NCBI GenBank assembly: GCA_934154805.1 | Contig: CAKPGM010000005.1 | Span: forward strand, 1-64,000 | DNA length: 64,000 nucleotides | Reading direction: 5' to 3' | Source: an uncultured Clostridia bacterium | GTDB taxonomy: Bacteria; Bacillota; Clostridia; TANB77; CAG-508 | Shown: piece by piece, positions 61,355-64,000 of the stretch | Layout of the letters: the number at the start of each line of letters is the position of its first letter | How positions within the stretch are numbered: the stretch's first letter is position 1 | Notes under the pieces: generated by a model | Told to the model about the DNA's origin: nothing | The model's database searches: none | The model's input: only the letters and a program-made list of their open reading frames with translations | Program-made: the position numbers and the translations under genes

Positions 61355-61990
61355 TTAATCTTTGTTTATTATGTTCTTTACAAAAGATAACCTGTGCAAT
61401 GGGCAGATTCCATATTCTTTTATTGCTTGAATGTGTGCCGCTGTCCCGTATCCTTTATGCTTTGCAAAACCATATTGAGGATATATCTCATCCCATTGTC
61501 TCATTATTCTGTCCCTTGTTACTTTTGCAATTATTGAAGCAGCTGCTATTGAATAGCATTTTGCATCTCCTTTTATTATTGATTTATATGGAATTCCACA
61601 AGTATCTATTTTACTTAATGCATCTACAATTATTATATCGGGCTTTGTTGTAAGTTCTTTTACAGCCATTGTAAGCCCTTCTTTAGTCGCATTTAATATG
61701 TTAATTCTGTCTATCTCTTTTTGATCTATAATTCCAACTCCATATGCTATAGCTTCGTTTGTTATTATTTCGTATAGCTGTTCTCTTTTCTTCTCCGATA
61801 CTTTTTTAGAGTCATTTACTCCTTCTATCATTGAGTCTTTTGGCATTATAGCTGCAGCAATTACAACCGGTCCAGCAAGTGGTCCACGTCCCGCTTCATC
61901 TATTCCACATATATAATCTGCTCCAGAATCATATATTTCCTTTTCTATTTTCTTTAATTCTATTAATCTTTGTTCTTCTTTTTCTTTCAT
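61355..61990 (-). CDS. rnhB: Ribonuclease HII
   Basis: This 211-residue enzyme cuts RNA in RNA-DNA hybrids, including single ribonucleotides. Motifs are YICGIDEAGRGPLAGPVVIA with the first catalytic Asp-Glu, VNDSKKVSEKKREQLYEII, DIIIVDALSKID, and AAASIIAKVTRDRIMRQWDE with the remaining Asp. Its ATG overlaps the stop of the pilin-like gene upstream by one base (TAATG), so it is translationally coupled. Confidence 0.96.
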   Translation of the reverse strand: MKEKEEQRLIELKKIEKEIYDSGADYICGIDEAGRGPLAGPVVIAAAIMPKDSMIEGVNDSKKVSEKKREQLYEIITNEAIAYGVGIIDQKEIDRINILNATKEGLTMAVKELTTKPDIIIVDALSKIDTCGIPYKSIIKGDAKCYSIAAASIIAKVTRDRIMRQWDEIYPQYGFAKHKGYGTAAHIQAIKEYGICPLHRLSFVKNIINKD

Positions 61991-62526
61991 TACTCATTTT
62001 CCGTTTCTTGTATATTCTCTTCTTGTTTCGGTTCTTCGTTATTAGTCTCTTTTTGTCCCTCTTTTGCTAATATGTCAGATAATTTATATAAGGTTTCACC
62101 TTCTTCATATTCGCAACCTTTTGTTGTTATTATTTCATAATTATCATAATTAATTAAGAAGAAACTATTTTCATAGTTCGATATTTCTAAGCCTAATTTT
62201 TCTAAATCTTCATCTGCTAATACGTAATATTTTTCATATTCTTCCTCTGAAATGATATTTTGATTTAAGAATTCTTTTATTAAAGGGTCTTCTTTCATTT
62301 CACTAACTTTTGTTCCTATATATACTTTTTCTTCTCCTTTTACTGTTTGTTTTTCAATCGCATCTTTTGCTTTCCATTCAACTAATAGCATATCTGTTTT
62401 TGCTGTTTGCACTTTTGCTTGTTCATATTTCATTCTTAAAAAGTACACTCCTAACGCCACTATTATTGCAATTACAACTATTGATATGATTAGTTGAATT
62501 ATTCCCATTCCTCTATTGCTTTTCAT
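61990..62526 (-). CDS. Short prepilin-like secreted protein
   Basis: This 178-residue protein begins MKSNRGMGIIQLIISIVVIA, a basic leader, Gly and a hydrophobic helix, the simplest prepilin layout, then YEQAKVQTAKTDMLLVEWKA. The exported part ends in an acidic tail (NNEEPKQEENIQETENE). It is different in sequence from the 'GITLIALVVT' group. The ATG at 62526 follows AAAGGAGATTAGCA; the longer frame to 62625 crosses the promoter. It heads the operon with rnhB and pdp. Confidence 0.78.
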   Translation of the reverse strand: MKSNRGMGIIQLIISIVVIAIIVALGVYFLRMKYEQAKVQTAKTDMLLVEWKAKDAIEKQTVKGEEKVYIGTKVSEMKEDPLIKEFLNQNIISEEEYEKYYVLADEDLEKLGLEISNYENSFFLINYDNYEIITTKGCEYEEGETLYKLSDILAKEGQKETNNEEPKQEENIQETENE

Positions 62527-62558
62527 TGCTAATCTCCTTTTTATTTTTTGCTTTTTAT

Positions 62559-62587
62559 ATTTTACCTTAGTTTGTCGAATTTTGCAA
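62559..62587 (-). promoter_or_regulatory. Promoter of the pilin-like/rnhB/pdp operon
   Basis: The minus strand reads TTGCAA, 17 bases, TAAAAT. Confidence 0.65.
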
Positions 62588-62594
62588 TAGATAC

Positions 62595-62650
62595 AAAAAA
62601 GTATACACCGTATTGAGTTTTTCATTCTTATACTAGTGTATACTTTTTCT
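62595..62650 (-). terminator. Terminator of the membrane protein gene at 62654
   Basis: AAAAAGTATACAC pairs with GTGTATACTTTTT around a long AT-rich loop. Confidence 0.8.
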
Positions 62651-62653
62651 CTA

Positions 62654-64000
62654 TTAATTATTTTTTAATACTTTTCTTTTTAATGTTATTTTCTCATCTT
62701 CTATTTCTACTTTGTATAGGGCGTCTTCATCCACTCTGCTATTTATAAAGTCACTCCTTATCACTTCTGCATCTCTGTTTTTAATTTTATAAATATATAC
62801 ATAATCATATTGTTTTACAAGATTTTCAAATTCTTCTTTTGTTGAGAACATACTGCCTACCACTCTATTCAATTGCACTGGCATTAATTCATAATTATTC
62901 ATAACAGTTATATATTTTATATTATATTTTGCATCTATTATATATAGAATTCTATCTGTTGGTTTTAAATAATCTTTAAATATTTTTATTTTTGTATACT
63001 CTTCCCTAAATTCATTAGATCTTTCCATATATTTTTCTTTGTATATATACTTTTCTTTTATGTTATATAAAGGCATTAATGTAATTAAAATCGTTAGTAT
63101 AACAATTATTTTTTTCGCTTGTATTTTTTCTTTCATATCTACAAGTAATAAAACTTGAAACATCACATTTGCTAGTAAAATAGTAGAAATGTACCTTTCA
63201 AAGCAAGATAAAGTCTCTGCTTCGTCTTTATTAAATATTCTTATATAACTAACACACATAGCTATTAGATATACTATAATTGAAATCAACATCGCTACCA
63301 AGTAGTATCTATTATTTTGCTTTTCCTTCATTTTTTTAGAAATATACATACTAGAACAAAGTAGAATAAGTATTACGTTAAAAGTCGTTAGATTTTTTTC
63401 TGTTATTAAACCACTACCAAAGATAGATTTCATATATGCTCGTACAACATTTTCAATATTTACATTATTCGTATCATCTGTAGTAATATAATTCTCAAAA
63501 TTCCAAGTCTTTACTGTATTGCGTACCTTCACATACCAAATTGTAGTTAATATTGTCACAATTATTGCACATATTATTATATCTTTTAATTCTTTCCTTG
63601 CTTTTACTTGCTTTATATTTATTATATTTTTTATAACTATTATTACTATTGCTAATATTGCAAGTGCTATTCCCGATGTTTTGGTCAACGCCATCATTAT
63701 CAGCATTGTTCCTATATTAATACATTTAAATATAGGCTCCTCTTCTTGATACGCATAAAATATACAAAAGCCAAACATTATTCCTAATATTCCATCAACC
63801 ATAATTTCTACATAAAAATTTGAATAAAAAATCATAGGAATACATATCATTGCCGGAACAATCCATATAGCATTTTTTATATTTTTGTCCCATTCTATAT
63901 TTTTTGTCATTGGTATTACAATCGATAAATACATAATGCATTGTGCATTTATTATTACAGTTTCACTAAATATGTTTTTTATAGTCACAAATAAGTATTG
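62654..64000 (-). CDS. Multi-spanning membrane protein, GT-C-like, partial
   Basis: At least 448 residues are visible; the frame is open to the right edge, and the apparent GTG at 63988 has no ribosome-binding site, so the start is outside the window. About nine membrane helices precede an exterior C-terminal part (YIIDAKYNIKYITVMNNYEL, SMFSTKEEFENLVKQYDYVY). This layout resembles GT-C glycosyltransferases of surface-glycan pathways, but no catalytic motif is visible in this part. Confidence 0.7.
   Translation of the reverse strand, partial: QYLFVTIKNIFSETVIINAQCIMYLSIVIPMTKNIEWDKNIKNAIWIVPAMICIPMIFYSNFYVEIMVDGILGIMFGFCIFYAYQEEEPIFKCINIGTMLIMMALTKTSGIALAILAIVIIVIKNIINIKQVKARKELKDIIICAIIVTILTTIWYVKVRNTVKTWNFENYITTDDTNNVNIENVVRAYMKSIFGSGLITEKNLTTFNVILILLCSSMYISKKMKEKQNNRYYLVAMLISIIVYLIAMCVSYIRIFNKDEAETLSCFERYISTILLANVMFQVLLLVDMKEKIQAKKIIVILTILITLMPLYNIKEKYIYKEKYMERSNEFREEYTKIKIFKDYLKPTDRILYIIDAKYNIKYITVMNNYELMPVQLNRVVGSMFSTKEEFENLVKQYDYVYIYKIKNRDAEVIRSDFINSRVDEDALYKVEIEDEKITLKRKVLKNN

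Overview
The window is AT-rich chromosomal DNA from a Bacillota bacterium, most likely an uncultured gut-type member of the Clostridia. The evidence is Gram-positive gene content (S10 operon order, SpoVG, a SpoVB-type flippase, a SpoIIP amidase domain, a T-box in front of thrS), strong GGAGG ribosome-binding sites, near-consensus sigma-A promoters, and many 'GITLIALVVT' prepilin-like proteins. The species cannot be fixed from the sequence alone.

Layout: 1-1620 is the start of the S10 ribosomal operon (rpsJ, rplC, partial rplD, minus strand) behind a structured leader. 1.8-9.7 kb holds three prepilin-like surface proteins, a 961-residue O-antigen-ligase/SpoIIP fusion and a RelA/SpoT-type alarmone synthetase. 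9.8-24 kb is mostly housekeeping (spoVG, murC, acyl-ACP thioesterase, radical SAM protein, deoB, class I aldolase, T-box/thrS) with one more prepilin gene. 24-38 kb is accessory: a prepilin-FGE protein, small orphan genes, an LRR-transglutaminase split by a frameshift, a kinase/ADP-ribosyltransferase-like fusion operon, a type I toxin-antitoxin-like locus, and tRNA-Leu followed by a decayed serine recombinase and an ORF6N protein. 38-57 kb carries a metallopeptidase/heterodimeric ABC exporter operon, glucan phosphorylase, HU, a frameshifted SpoVB-like flippase, an isolated VirD4/TraG-type ATPase beside a replication-relaxation-type protein, pseudouridine synthases, tsf and rpsB. 57-64 kb has a BspA-type LRR prepilin protein, a zinc-ribbon protein, pyrimidine-nucleoside phosphorylase, rnhB, a further pilin-like protein and a partial membrane protein.

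The main discovery is a family of four about 185-bp segments (8737-8925, 14961-15144, 25571-25754, 59231-59412). Each is bounded by about 29-bp inverted repeats and carries one strong promoter, and each lies just upstream of a prepilin-like gene. At 8737 the promoter points into the gene; at the other three it points away. This is the arrangement of phase-variable invertible promoters. Two of the prepilin proteins also end in a C-type-lectin/FGE domain whose last 40 codons look like a diversity-generating-retroelement variable region followed by a stem-loop. The window therefore appears to hold a surface-protein repertoire varied at two levels, on/off switching and targeted sequence variation. 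Neither the invertase nor the reverse transcriptase is in the window.

Several genes carry single-base frameshifts, mostly in A or T runs. These could be real slippage or assembly errors and need read-level checking.
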